Positions 34,868 to 47,869 of a DNA stretch of 64,000 nucleotides are shown one piece after another. The DNA lies in contig CM055896.1 of the NCBI GenBank assembly GCA_029582155.1, forward strand, positions 22,621,110 to 22,685,109, given 5' to 3'. Both the position numbers and the translations under genes were made by a program. The DNA is from Panopea generosa (Eukaryota; Mollusca; Bivalvia; Adapedonta; Hiatellidae). Below the pieces are notes generated by a model, which saw nothing but the letters and a program-made list of their open reading frames with translations, did no database searches and was not told where the DNA came from. Positions within the stretch are counted from its first letter, which is position 1. Each line of letters opens with the position of its first letter.

Positions 34868-35420
34868 TCATTCTGTGTGTAACCATTTAACACAATTTGT
34901 TTTAAAGCTTTCGACTGTAGTACAGTTTCTGATAATAACCGGTATACTATTCCAGATTAAAGTTCCAGAGTAGGACACACTACCTTTGAATAATTCCTGT
35001 TGGGTTTTTGAGTGATACAGTTAATTCATTTATTGAACGTAGATTTCTACGAACGTCATCATGGGTATTAAACATATCTGTTATATATACGAAGGTGCTT
35101 TGTTTTTTGAAACTCTGTACATAAATTTTGCTTTTTGGAGAAATAGTCTTCGATCAATGGAAAGTGCATTTATCAACTTTATGGCGTCTGCAAATGTTAA
35201 ATATTGATCACCTAAGATAATACGACATGCTCTCTTTTGAAATATTAGGAGACAGTTTATCTTTTTGTATTACCCCAAATTACGTTACGAGAATCTAGAT
35301 GAATATAAGCTTTATAGAAACTAATTCTGTAATTTAATGGAATGTAGGTTTTTATTCTTGATAATAGCCACAAGTAGGTTTACATTATCTTTCCTTATGA
35401 ACATGAAGTGTTGACTTTTC
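34868..35420 (-). pseudogene. Non-LTR retrotransposon reverse transcriptase, C-terminal fragment
   Basis: Only the end of the reverse transcriptase region of a LINE-like element remains, on the minus strand. Reading upstream to downstream, the pieces are YIPLNYRISFYKAYI, VIWGNTKR, a frame with QKRACRIILGDQYLTFADA and LFLQKAKFMYRVSKNKAPSY, a shifted frame with TDMFNTHDDVRRNLRSINEL, and finally SVSYSGTLIWNSIPVIIRN and VESFKTNCVKWLHTE before a TGA at 34868-34870. This order ('Y..IWGNT', 'QKRA.RIILG', 'MY.....P.Y', 'YSG...WNS.P', 'FK') is the usual C-terminus of CR1/L2/Jockey-type pol proteins. The catalytic core, endonuclease and 5' part are missing. There are at least two frame breaks. The clade cannot be fixed from this fragment. 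Confidence 0.82.
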
Positions 35421-35539
35421 ATGAGATTTGAAATTGCATGTTCCAAGTTCATAATTCGTAACTGTTCAGCAAGTTCATTCCTTATATGTATATAAAACTG
35501 AACTAAGCATACCTACATGAACCATTGTCTAATAATTGT

Positions 35540-36780
35540 AATCTCACTTTTACCGTTTCTCGCGTAAACAAAGAAGCATCGACATTTTGATGATCGGTTT
35601 AATACTAAATAAAATGACATGCACAACGGTTTCACACGCATTTTAATAATAAAATACAACAAAAAAAGTTGTTAGCTATTTTCTTCAGTTTTTTTCCTTT
35701 GGTTCAGCGACTTTAATCGGGCGCCACAATCAGTACATAATTTGTTTTGAGAGAAAATGAAGTAGGCCTAGGTAATAAAATGGTTATATTTGAGATGAAA
35801 CGATACAATATCTTGAACATACCATTGAACACAATCCTGGTTTACCGAACGTGAATACTTGTCGTTGACAAAAAATTCACACAGACCAATTTATTCGATA
35901 GGGAAAATGAAATATACACATGTAGATTTAGTTGAAGTTCAGAAGCAGACGATCGTGAGACAATGCAAATATACAATATTGCACGTTTGAAACGTTACAA
36001 ATTCGGATTGCCATCAATTCATCAGCGTGGATTTATTTGACATCCGTAAATGTTGACACATTTTAAACATTCTTGTAAATAAAACCTAAACACTGACGTC
36101 AGCTTCTACACTGTGTAGGTATTTCCTTGAATTATCGACTTCATATTTGTCAAAATCGGGAGATAAAAGGCGGGTGTTCAATTTTTTCACCTAAAAATAT
36201 TTCGTCTTTTTACAATAAACCTGCAGAGTTCAGCTGATAATGGAAACAACAACCGTTACGATAATATTGGATATTAGATCTAGTGAATTTAATGTCAACC
36301 AGGACAGAGTGATGTATTCCTACGCCTTTACTTTGCAGGGGATAGTTTAAATTTCCATTCGCTTGAGGAGTCTGAGCAAATTAAATATATATACATGTAT
36401 TATCATCAGGATTGGAATTATAAGGATTAAATTATTAAATGTTTTCAGGTATTATGCATGGTTTTGGTCAACATTTGCATTCATAACGTAAATGTTTCAT
36501 TACACAAATACATCAATATATAATTCTGTGGTTCATAGTGTATGCATTATTACGCTATAATATGACGGAAATATCATAAATAAACGTCAAATAACCACGA
36601 AGTAGTTATACAAAAGGAAATAGTTTTTTTGTCAACTGGTCCTAACCATGCATATATGCATGTAACACAATATTTCTTGCTATATAAGAGGTAATTATTA
36701 TAGGATTTGATTAATTTTTTTCCTGTTTTAATGCATGTGTAATGAATGTCATTCACGCACAAATCTGACATAAAGTCCTT
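35540..36780 (+). repeat. Long diverged duplication, copy 2
   Basis: Partner of 27266-28270 in the same orientation. It has an extra stretch of about 280 bp (roughly 36417-36700) between the CATCAGGATTGGA block and the CCTGTTTTAATGCATGTG block that are adjacent in copy 1. The extra stretch could be an insertion here or a deletion there. The minus frame at 36574-36771 is unsupported. Confidence 0.75.
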
Positions 36781-36784
36781 CGGA

Positions 36785-37685
36785 TTTTACTTAAGATGTA
36801 ACCCCACTGTCATTTATCTCCTAGTTAATAGCTACGGTAACAATGTACCACCGTCCATATTCACCATTGGTCAGTTATCTGCTGATAGAGTAGGACATAC
36901 TAGTGGAAGTAACTCGGAATGATTATGCTATAGTGGATTATCTTGTGCATAATTTAACTTCTTACATCATACCAAATCAACACTTCATTACACTCTCAGG
37001 ATTTACATATAGTCGTAGATTTGCCAAACAATCATGTTATGCAATTTCATACGTAGGCTAACTGTGGAATCAAGCAGTCTATCGAATATCGAGCCTGTAA
37101 TCTTTTTGTTCGTTGTCAGTGTTGCTTTGATCGATGAAACATTCATATTTACGAATGCTTTTGACAGTAAATACATTCATATATTTCTCTAGAATATAAG
37201 AGCATATCTGTTCAATTTCATCTTCACGTCAGTCTGTATAGGAGTATATTGATTGGGAATTGGGACATTGTTGTAGCGAATTAGTACATAAAAGTCCTGA
37301 CTGTAATTGCTCAGGAATGAGTGGTTGTTATAAAACTTGGCTGCGTTCAGTTCGGTTATGAACGTTTGATAACGCTAGCTAACATATTTTCCTGGACACT
37401 GGCTCAACCTGATATTAGCAAGTAGTACAGGTCAGTTTTACAAGGCACAAGGCATTAAACGCGATTGCTGTTTAACGGTGCTGAACGCAGCCCTGCTGTT
37501 TTCGATTCCTCTCAGTAAGGTGTCCGTTTTTATAAAATACGCAATCAAACGTCACTGATGAAGCCATGTACATACAGCAATATATGGTTACTGTAATAGT
37601 TAAAAAAAGTATTATCTGATTTGATGTATAAACTTGAAAGCTGCATCACAGTTATCGTGTGGCTTTTGTATGGAAGTTAAGACTT
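36785..37685. other. Non-coding, no gene recognised
   Basis: AT-rich unique-looking sequence with nothing recognised. Confidence 0.4.
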
Positions 37686-37951
37686 TAAACAAACGTAACA
37701 TATAGTCACTGTGACATATAGTATAAACAAACGTAACATATAGTCACTGTGACATATAGTATAAACAAACGTAACATATAGTCACTGTGACAGATAGTAT
37801 AAACAAACGTAACATATAGTCACTGTAACATATAGTATAAACAAACGTAACATATAGTCACTGTGACATATAGTATAAACAAACGTAACATATAGTCACT
37901 GTGACAGATAGTATAAACAAACGTAACATATAGTCACTGTGACAAATAGTT
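37686..37951. repeat. 38-bp minisatellite, 7 copies
   Basis: ACAAACGTAACATATAGTCA then CTGTGACATATAGTATAA repeats every 38 bp (AAACG at 37691 and 37729). Each unit holds TCAC/GTGA around a single T. Units differ only at GTGACATA, GTGACAGA and GTAACATA. Confidence 0.95.
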
Positions 37952-37954
37952 TAA

Positions 37955-39905
37955 TAGTGAGCAGTCGATTTGACTGCTCTTTCGGTAGATATAGATATTT
38001 CAAATCGTCCTTAATAAATACTTTTAATTTCTGTAGAAAACTCAGTTAAGAGAAAAAAAGTTGTCTTCGATTAACTCATTTGTTCAATGTCATATTTTCA
38101 TATCGGTTAGTATACAAGACACGTACCGAACAAGGTCCTGATTCGGGTATGTTTTACTAAAATTAAAAAAAAAATGGAATTTTATGTCTGTCTCACAATT
38201 TGTAGCGTATTGACGTTTACCGTTACTAGCTGTGTGTTTTCACGGTTTACAAAAGTCGCTGATCAATCAGTTTATTGCGCGGGAATGCTAGAACCATTCC
38301 AACAGTCAAGATTAAACTTTGTTGGTTTTATGCTAACATGTAAACTGTACTTATCTTATATTTTGATAACGGGTTCCGCATGGCAAACTTATTTTACTAA
38401 TTAGTAAGTTTTCTTCGTCATATGGTTTCCGTACCTTTTTCATAGGTACAGCGAACTCTAGGTTGTAACTTTCATGCATTATCATTTTATGATGTTTTCA
38501 ATTATATCATTCACTCCCTGTGTTCTAACTCTATGCTGGTCCGTTTTGTACTATTGCTCTTGTTTTCCCCTCCGTTTTATGGTGTGTATCGCGAGTTTAA
38601 CACAAATTCTTTTCAAACGTTTATTTCCTTTATTGGACTTTTTAATCTAGCAAATGTTTTTTATATTCTTATTCATTTGCCTTTACTTGATATTTGTCTC
38701 GGTGAACTCTGGTTGTTTTTTGACTGTCTTATTCTTTTGGGTAAGGTCGCCGATGTTGATGTTGATGATGTTTATATGCCTTTCAATAAAGCGATAATAG
38801 CTCTATGCTATATTTTGGGTATAATCCTACATGTAGTGTAATATTTCAATCCTAGATATTAATTATATCTAATAACTTCGCAAAACTAGCATGTTTCATA
38901 GAGAGGACACCAGACGACGTATATTTAAATTGATGATACTATGTTATTCTTTTTCATTTACCTATTTGAATTTTAATCTTGGTTTTTAAAATGTTTATAT
39001 CTTTCTTTGTTTTTAACAATTGCCATGCGTTTAGGAAGCTAGAATATAATGACATGTTATCTTCAACCAAAATTTTGCTCGTGGCATATTAGTTTTGTTG
39101 TTCTATATTATAGATTCTGGTCTATTGAAAAATCACTAGTATCCAATTGAAGAAATGTTTAAGGACAGGACAGTTATTATATAACTATGCTAAGCTTATT
39201 TCATTAGAGCATTTTATGAAAAGTCCCTGAAAGTCAAATTGACATTAATATTGTTACTCTTTATAATTTCAGAAATTAAAAAGGTAAGACATCAATGGAT
39301 GTAATAAACTATTGTAATGGTTGATCTTCAAATTGCAATCAGGAATCTTCTTCCTTCGTTAAAAAGCTAAAAAGCAACACATCTTTATAATAAAAGAGTA
39401 TATACAACGATTTCGAAATATTTTATTTATGTTGTTTGCTTTTTAAAATTAAATACTCATGACGTTTGCACATACTGTCTAGACTGCCAAGCTTCCTGAA
39501 ACATCAGTTTAAAGTAGTCTGGACTGAAGCAAGAATGATCCTTACATTGGAGAATAATGCAATACAATAATAGTAACATTATGGAAGCCCCACTCAATCA
39601 TCAAAAATCATATTCGATATGTATCAGTTCTCAACGAAACAGAAAATATAACAAAGAATCATAATTGTTATCAATATTTTCAGCACAGAACACAACCAAA
39701 ACAAAACAGCAGTCTCGATTTTTTTGATTATGTTAGTTAATAATAAGTTTTCTTAGCTCGCTTGTGAAGAAACCTATCTATCTTGAGTCCGTTTTCTGTT
39801 TCGAATCAGTACTGAGAGTTGTTTTCGAAATGCCATCAGGTACACTAACTGTGATATATGGCATAAGCGGCCAACATTCTAGCCAGAGCACTACAATGTA
39901 CCGCC
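37955..39905. other. Non-coding, two hydrophobic frames, no gene recognised
   Basis: Plus frames at 38174-38404 (76 codons) and 38533-38841 (102 codons) are rich in Phe, Leu and Ile. T-rich DNA gives such frames by chance. The second would encode several membrane-spanning-like stretches but shows no family motif. I do not call either a gene. Confidence 0.35.
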
Positions 39906-39907
39906 CA

Positions 39908-42900
39908 GCTTAGTGAGTTTGTTCATTAGTGGTATTGGAATAACCACTATAATACCTGTTTACAGGGTCTGTTCATTAGTGGTAATGGAGTATCCACTAT
40001 AACACTGGCTTACAGGGTCTGTTCGTTAGTGGTAATAGAGTACCAACTATAACACCGGCTTACAGGATATGTTCATGAGAAGGTTATGGAGTACCCACTA
40101 TAGCACCGACTTAGTGAGTTTGTTCATTAGTGGTAATGGAGTGCCTTCTATAGCACCTGCTTAGTGAGTTTGTTCATTAGTGGTAATGGAGTAACAACTA
40201 TAGCACCTGCTTAGTGAGTTTGTTCATTAGTGGTAATCGAGTAACCACTATAGCACCTGCTTAGTGAGTTTGTTCATTAGTGGTAATGGAGTAACCACTA
40301 TAGCACCTGCTTAGTGAGTTTGTTCATTAGTGGTAATCGAGTAACCACTATAGCACCTGCTTAGTGAGTCTGTTCATTGGTGGTAATGGAGTAACCACTA
40401 TAGCACCTGCTTAGTGAGTCTGTTCATTGGTGGTAATGGAGTAACCACTATAGCACCTGCTTAGTGAGTCTGTTCATTGGTGGTAATGGAATAACCATTA
40501 TAGCACCTGTTTAGTGAGTCTGTTCATTGGTGGTAATGGAGTAACCACTATAGCACCTGCTTAGTGAGTTTGTTCATTAGTGGTAACGGAGTAACCACTA
40601 TAGCACCTGCTAAGTGAGTCTGTTCAGTGTAGGTAATGGAGTAACGACTATAGCACCTGCTTAGTGAGTTTGTTCATTGGTGGTAATGGAGTAACCACTA
40701 TAGCACCTGCTTAGTAGGTTTGTTCATTGGTGGTAATGGAGTAACCACTATAGCACCTGCTTAGTAGATTTGTTCATTAGTGGCAATGGAGTAACAACTA
40801 TAGCACCTGCTTAGTAGATTTGTTCATTAGTGGTAATGGAGTAACCACTATAGCACCTGCTTAGTGTGTACTATAGCACCTGCTTAGTGAGTTTGTTCAT
40901 TAGTGATAATAGAGTGCCTTCTATAGCACCTGCTTAGTGAGTTTGTTCATTAGTGGTAATGGAGTAACCACTATAGCACCTGCTTACTGAGTTTGTTCAT
41001 TAGTGGTAATGGAGTAACCACTATAGCACCTGCTTAGTGAGTTTGTTCATTAGTGGTAACGGAGTAACCACTATAGCACCTGCTAAGTGAGTCTGTTCAG
41101 TGTAGGTAATGGAGTAACGACTATAGCACCTGCTTAGTGAGTTTGTTCATTGGTGGTAATGGAGTAACCACTATAGCACCTGCTTAGTAGGTTTGTTCAT
41201 TGGTGGTAATGGAGTAACCACTATAGCACCTGCTTAGTAGATTTGTTCATTAGTGGCAATGGAGTAACAACTATAGCACCTGCTTAGTAGATTTGTTCAT
41301 TAGTGGTAATGGAGTAACCACTATAGCACCTGCTTAGTAGGTTTGTTCATTAGTGGCAATGGAGTAACCACTATAGCACCTGCTTAGTAGGTTTGTTCAT
41401 TAGGGCAATGGAGTAACCACTATAGCACCTGCTTAGTAGGTTTTTTCATTAGTGGCAATGGAGTAACCACTATAGCACCTGCTTAGTAGGTTTGTTCATT
41501 AGTGGCAATGGAGTAACCACTATAGCACCTGCTTAGTGTGTACTATAGCACCTGCTTAGTGAGTTTGTTCATTACTGGTAATGGAGTAACCACTATAGCA
41601 CCTGCTTAGTGTGTACTATAGCACCTGCTTAGTGAGTTTGTTAATTACTGGTAATGGAGTAACCACTATAGCACCTGCTTAGTAGGTTTGTTCATTGATG
41701 GTAATGGAGTAACCACTATAGCACCTGCTTAGTGTGTACTATAGCACCTGCTTAGTGAGTTTGTTAATTACTGGTAATGGAGTAACCACTATAGCACCTG
41801 CTTAGTAGGTTTGTTCATTGATGGTAATGGAGTAACCACTATAGCACCTGCTTAGTGTGTCTGTTCATTGGTGGTAATGGAGTAACCACTATAGCACCTG
41901 CTTAGTGAGTCTGTTCATTGGTGGTAATGGAATAACCATTATAGCACCTGCTTAGTGAGTCTGTTCATTGGTGGTAATGGAGTTACGACTATAGCACCTG
42001 CTTAGTGAGTTTGTTCATTGGTGGTAATGGAGTAACCACTATAGCACCTGCTTAGTAGGTTTGTTCATTGGTGGTAATGGAGTAACCACTATAGCACCTG
42101 CTTAGTGTGTACTATAGCACCTGCTTAGTGAGTTTGTTCATTAGTGATAATAGAGTGCCTTCTATAGCACCTGCTTAGTGAGTTTGTTCATTAGTGGTAA
42201 TGGAGTAACCACTATAGCACCTGCTTAGTGAGTTTGTTCATTGGTGATAATGGAGTAACCACTATAGCACCTGCTTAGTAGGTTTGTTCATTGATGGTAA
42301 TGGAGTAACCACTATAGCACCTGCTTAGTGAGTCTGTTCATTGGTGATAATGGAGTATCCACTATAGCACCTGCTTAGTAGGTTTGTTCATTAATGGTAA
42401 TGGAGTAACCACTATAGCACCTGCTTAGTGAGTCTGTTCATTGGTGGTAATGGAGTTACGACTATAGCACCTGCTTAGTGAGTTTGTTCATTGGTGGTAA
42501 TGGAGAAACCACTATAGCACCTGTTTAGTAGGTTTGTTCATTGGTGGTAATGGAGTAACCACTATAGCACCTGCTTAGTAGATTTGTTCATTAGTGGTAA
42601 TGGAGTAACAACTATAGCACCTGCTTAGTAGGTTTGTTCATTAGTGGCAATGGAGTAACCACTATAGCACCTGCTTAGTAGGTTTGTTCATAAGTGGTAA
42701 TGGAGTAACCACTATAGCACCTGCTTAGTAGGTTTGTTCATTAGTGGCAATGGAGTTACCACTATAGCACCTGCTTAGTAGGTTTGTTCATTAGTGGCAA
42801 TGGAGTAACCACTTTAGCACCTGCTTAGTAGGTTTGTTCATTGATGGTAATGGAGTAACCACTATAGCACCTGCTTAGTGTGTCTGTTCATTGGTGGCAA

Positions 42901-45900
42901 TGGAGTAACAACTATAGCACCTGCTTAGTAGGTTTGTTCATTAGTGGCAATGGAGTAACCACTATAGCACCTGCTTAGTAGGTTTGTTCATTGATGGTAA
43001 TGGAGTAACCACTATAGCACCTGCTTAGTGAGTCTGTTCATTGGTGATAATGGAGTAACCACTATAGCACCTGCTTAGTGAGTTTGTTCATTCATGGTAA
43101 TGGAGTAACCACTATAGCACCTGCTAAGTGAGTCTGTTCATTGGTGGTAATGGAGTTACGACTATAGCACCTGCTTAGTGAGCTGTTCATTGGTGGTAAT
43201 GGAGTAACCACTATAGCACCTGCTTATTAGGTTTGTTCATTGGTGGTAATGGAGTAACCACTATAGCACCTGCTTAGTAGATTTGTTCATTAGTGGCAAT
43301 GGAGTAACAACTATAGCACCTGCTTAGTAGGTTTGTTCATTAGTGGCAATGGAGTAACCACTATAGCACCTGCTGAGTAGGTTTGTTCATTAGCGGTAAT
43401 GGAGTAACCACTATAGCACCTGCTTAGTAGATTTGTTCATTAGTGATAATGGAGTAACCACTATAGCACCTGCTTAGTAGGTTTGTTCATTAGTGGCAAT
43501 GGAGTAACCACTATAGCACCTGCTTAGTAGGTTTGTTCATTAGTGGCAATGGAGTAACCACTATAGCACCTGCCTAGTAGGTTTGTTCATTAGTGGTAAT
43601 GGAGTAACCACTATAGCACCTAGTTAGTAGGTTTGTTCATTAGTGGCAATGGAGTAACCACTATAGCACCTGCTTAGTAGGTTTGTTCATTAGTGGCAAT
43701 GGAGTAACCACTATAGTACCTGCTTAGTGTGTACTATAGCACCTGCTTAGTGAGTTTGTTCATTAGTGATAATAGAGTGCCTTCTATAGCACCTGCTTAG
43801 TGAGTTTGTTCATTACTGGTAATGGAGTAACCACTATAGCACCTGCTTAGTGAGTTTGTTCATTAGTGGTAATGGAGTAACCACTATAGCACCTGCTTAG
43901 TGAGTTTGTTCATTAGTGGTAACGGAGTAACCACTATAGCACCTGCTAAGTGAGTCTGTTCAGTGTAGGTAATGGAGTAACGACTATAGCACCTGCTTAG
44001 TGAGTTTGTTCATTGGTGGTAATGGAGTAACCACTATAGCACCTGCTTAGTAGGTTTGTTCATTGGTGGTAATGGAGTAACCACTATAGCACCTGCTTAG
44101 TAGATTTGTTCATTAATGGCAATGGAGTAACAACTATAGCACCTGCTTAGTAGATTTGTTCATTAGTGGTAATGGAGTAACCACTATAGCACCTGCTTAG
44201 TAGGTTTGTTCATTAGTGGCAATGGAGTAACCACTATAGCACCTGCTTAGTAGGTTTGTTCATTAGGGCAATGGAGTAACCACTATAGCACCTGCTTAGT
44301 AGGTTTGTTCATTAGTGGTAATGGAGTAACCACTATAGCACCTAGTTAGTAGGTTTGTTCATTAGTGGCAATGGAGTAACCACTATAGCACCTGCTTAGT
44401 AGGTTTGTTCATTAGTGGCAATGGAGTAACCACTATAGCACCTGCTTAGTGTGTACTATAGCACCTGCTTAGTGAGTTTGTTCATTACTGGTAATGGAGT
44501 AACCACTATAGCACCTGCTTAGTGTGTACTATAGCACCTGCTTAGTGAGTTTGTTAATTACTGGTAATGGAGTAACCACTATAGCACCTGCTTAGTGTGT
44601 ACTATAGCAGCTGCTTAGTGGGTTTGTTCATTAGTGGAAATGGAGTAACCACTATAGCACCTGCTTAGTGTGTACTATAGCACCTGCTTACTGGGTTTGT
44701 TCATTACTGGTAATGGAGTAACCACTATAGCACCTGCTTAGTGTGTACTATAGTACCTGCTTACTGGGTCTGTTCATTAATGGTAATGGAGTAACCGCTA
44801 AAGTACCTGCGTACTGGGTCTGTTCATTACTGGTAATGGAGTAACCACTATAGCACCTGCTTAGTGTGTACTATAGCACCTGCTTAGTAGGTTTGTTCAT
44901 TAGTGGAAATGGAGTAACCACTATAGCACCTGCTTAGTGTGTACTATAGCACCTGCTTAGTGGGTTTGTTCATTAGTGGTAATGGAGAAACCACTATAGC
45001 ACCTGCTTAGTAGATTTGTTCATTAGTGGCAATGGAGTAACAACTATAGCACCTGCTTAGTGGGTTTGTTCATTAGTGGAAATGGAGTAACCACTATTGC
45101 ACCTGCTTAGTGTGTACTATAACACCTGCTTAGTGAGTTTGTTCATTACTGGTAATGGGGTAACCACTATAACACCTGCTTAGTGTGTACTATAGCACCT
45201 GCTTAGTAGGTTTGTTCATGGGTGGTAATGGAGTAACCACTATAGCACCTGCTTAGTAGATTTGTTCATTAGTGGCAATGGAGTAACAACTATAGCACTT
45301 GCTTAGTAGTTTTGTTCATTAGTGGCAATGGAGTAACCACTATAGCACCTGCTTAGTAGGTTTGTTCATTAGTGGCAATGGAGTAACCACTATAGCACCT
45401 GCTTAGTAGGTTTGTTCATTGGTGGCAATGGAGTAACCACTATAGCACCTAGTTAGTAGGTTTGTTCATTAGTGGCAATGGAGTAACCACTATAGCACCT
45501 GCTTAGTAGGTTTGTTCATTAGTGGCAATGGAGTACCCACTATAGCACGTGCTTAGTGTGTACTATAGCACCTGCTTAGTGAGTTTGTTTATTACTGGTA
45601 ATGGAGTAACCACTATAGCACCTGCTTAGTGTGTACTATAGCAGCTGCTTAGTGGGTTTGTTCATTAGTGGAAATGGAGTAACCACTATAGCACCTGCTT
45701 AGTGTGTACTATAGCACCTGCTTAGTGGGTTTGTTCATTTCTGGTAATGGAGTAACCACTATAGCACCTGCTTAGTGTGTACTATAGCACCTGCTTACTG
45801 GGTCTGTTCATTAATGGTAATGGAGTAACCGCTATAGTACCTGCGTACTGGGTCTGTTCATTACTGGTAATGGAATAACCACTATAGCACCTGCTTAGTG

Positions 45901-46655
45901 TGTACTATAGCACCTGCTTAGTGGGTTTGTTCATTAGTGGAAATGGAGTAACCACTATAGCACCTGCTTAGTGTGTACTATAGCACCTGCTTAGTGGGTT
46001 TGTTCATTACTGGAAATGGAGTAACCACTAGAGCACCTGCTTAGTGGGTTTGTTCATTAGTGGAAATGGAGTAACCACTATTGCACCTGCTTAGTGTGTA
46101 CTATAGCACCTGCTTAGTGAGTTTGTTCATTACTGGTAATGGGGTAACCACTATAACACCTGCTTAGTGTGTACTATAGCACCTGCTTAGTGAGTTTGTT
46201 CATTGGTGGTAATGGAGTAACCACTATAGCACCTGCTTAGTGTGTACTATAGCACCTCCTTAGTGAGTTTGTTCATTAGTGGTAATGGAGTAACCTCTAT
46301 AGCACCTGCTTAATGTGTGCTATAGCACCTGCTTAGTGAGTTTGTTCATTACTGGTAATGGAGTAACCACTATAGCACCTGCTTAGTGTGTACTATAGCA
46401 CCTGCTTGGTGAGTTTGTTCATTGGTGGTAATGGAGTTACCACTAAACCACCTGCTTAGTGTGTACTATAGCACCTGCTTAGTGAGTTTGTTCATTACTG
46501 GTAATGGATTAACAAGTATAAGACCTGCTAAGTGTGTACCATAGCACCTGCTTAGTGTGTTTGTTCATTTGTGGTAATGGAGTAACGACTATAGCACCTG
46601 CTTACTGGGTGTGTTCATTAGTGATTATTGAGTAACCACTATAACACCAGCTTAA
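39908..46655. repeat. 50-bp satellite with 73-bp compound units, about 130 copies
   Basis: The basic unit is 'ctatagcacctgcttagtga', then GTTTGTTCATTAGTGGTAAT, then GGAGTAACCA, a 50-bp period (for example 40148 to 40198). Each unit holds the perfect inverted arms TAGTGGT and ACCACTA around a 9-nt loop. Arms vary to TGGTGGT (wobble) or TAGTGGC in subfamilies. From about 40862, and especially after 44430, many units carry an extra 23-bp piece (TTAGTGTGTACTATAGCACC plus TGC), giving 73-bp compound monomers. Rare variants (CAGTGTAGG at 40625, 41098 and 43961; TAGGGCAATGG at 41401 and 44264) mark block duplications. No long frames run through the array, because the unit contains stops. Confidence 0.97.
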
Positions 46656-46659
46656 GCGG

Positions 46660-47660
46660 AACTCTTTTGTTCAAGAAATGCTTGATAAACTTTGATATAC
46701 ACTTGATATCCGCTTGGTAACAGCCAAAAGCAAGCCGCCAATGGAAAGCTTCGTGCAGATAATCTGACACGTCATGTTATCATACAAACGTCGGTATTTT
46801 GTGTTGATTTAGTGTCATTTTACCATTCCAAGCTTTGTGATGACCAAACATTTAGCTCTCTGCTTGTACAGATGTGGGAGACTCATGCCTGAGAACAAAG
46901 TTCATAGCCAGCCGTCATTTAGTTTAAACAATATTTTATTCACATAAGTACATATATTTAGCATACATTTAACAATAAAGTCATACGTTTAACGAATTAT
47001 GTGGAAAGGATACAGACTTGTGTAAATCTGCTTCCATTTGGCCAGCATGTCTAAAGAGAACACAATTTTATTTACTGCCTTGCTACCAATGAATACAGCT
47101 GTGTTCATAGCTATGAGTATCTCCCGTGATACTATTCTAGAACTAAATAAAAACACATATCAAAAAGCAGACATAACATTGAATGTCGGTGGATACAGCC
47201 ACTATAGGAGCACGAATATCAACAATGCATATTATGATAACAAAAACATTATACATGTATTATAACCATGTGTGAGTCGTATTCCGCTCATTGAAGATTT
47301 AAACATAAATATAGAAACATAAGTAATGTATCAACTCTGGTGGTATCATAGTTATCACGGTACTGACATTCGGAATCTTAATGACCAAACTATGCGTATA
47401 GTTGAACGTACGCATAGTTTATCGTACATATAGTTGATCGTGCTATATAGTTGATCGTGCTGATATCTGAGTATCTATTTTTAAAACATATCTCATTACC
47501 ATGTAAAAGATACATTTTACAAACATTCAAAAATAATACAAAAACATGTTTAAAAGATTTAATTATCCACTTGCAATGGCATAAACAAATCACGTTCTAA
47601 AATACTTACACTACCGATATTTTAAGCAAGCATTGTACATATTCAAATAATTGAAAAATA
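46660..47660. other. Non-coding, no gene recognised
   Basis: AT-rich flank of the 50-bp array. The frames at 47038-47265 and 47390-47593 are unsupported. A small repeat of CATAGTT and ATAGTTGATCGTGCT lies near 47400-47465. Confidence 0.4.
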
Positions 47661-47664
47661 AGAG

Positions 47665-47666
<2 letters not shown>

Positions 47667-47736
<70 letters not shown>
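47667..47736. repeat. (GA)n microsatellite
   Basis: About 70 bp of GA dinucleotides with two AAA interruptions. It creates Arg/Glu and Ser/Leu frames that are not genes. Confidence 0.97.
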
Positions 47737-47869
47737 CAATAAAAGTCCCTTAACGAAGGGGGCATTTGTCATTTGTGCTGCCATAGGAACCAAATTGTTT
47801 ATATTGAAGCTAAATAGAAGGACCTGTATATTCTCCAAATAACCCATCATCTATAAACCAGGTTACATG

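Noticed and set aside
38174-38841. Small multi-pass membrane proteins
   Set aside because: T-rich DNA yields Phe/Leu frames by chance, and no family motif or conserved spacing is visible.
39908-46655. Centromere or telomere assignment for the giant array
   Set aside because: No TTAGGG-type repeat is present. Centromere identity cannot be read from sequence without CENP-A data, and the unit is much shorter than most centromeric satellites.
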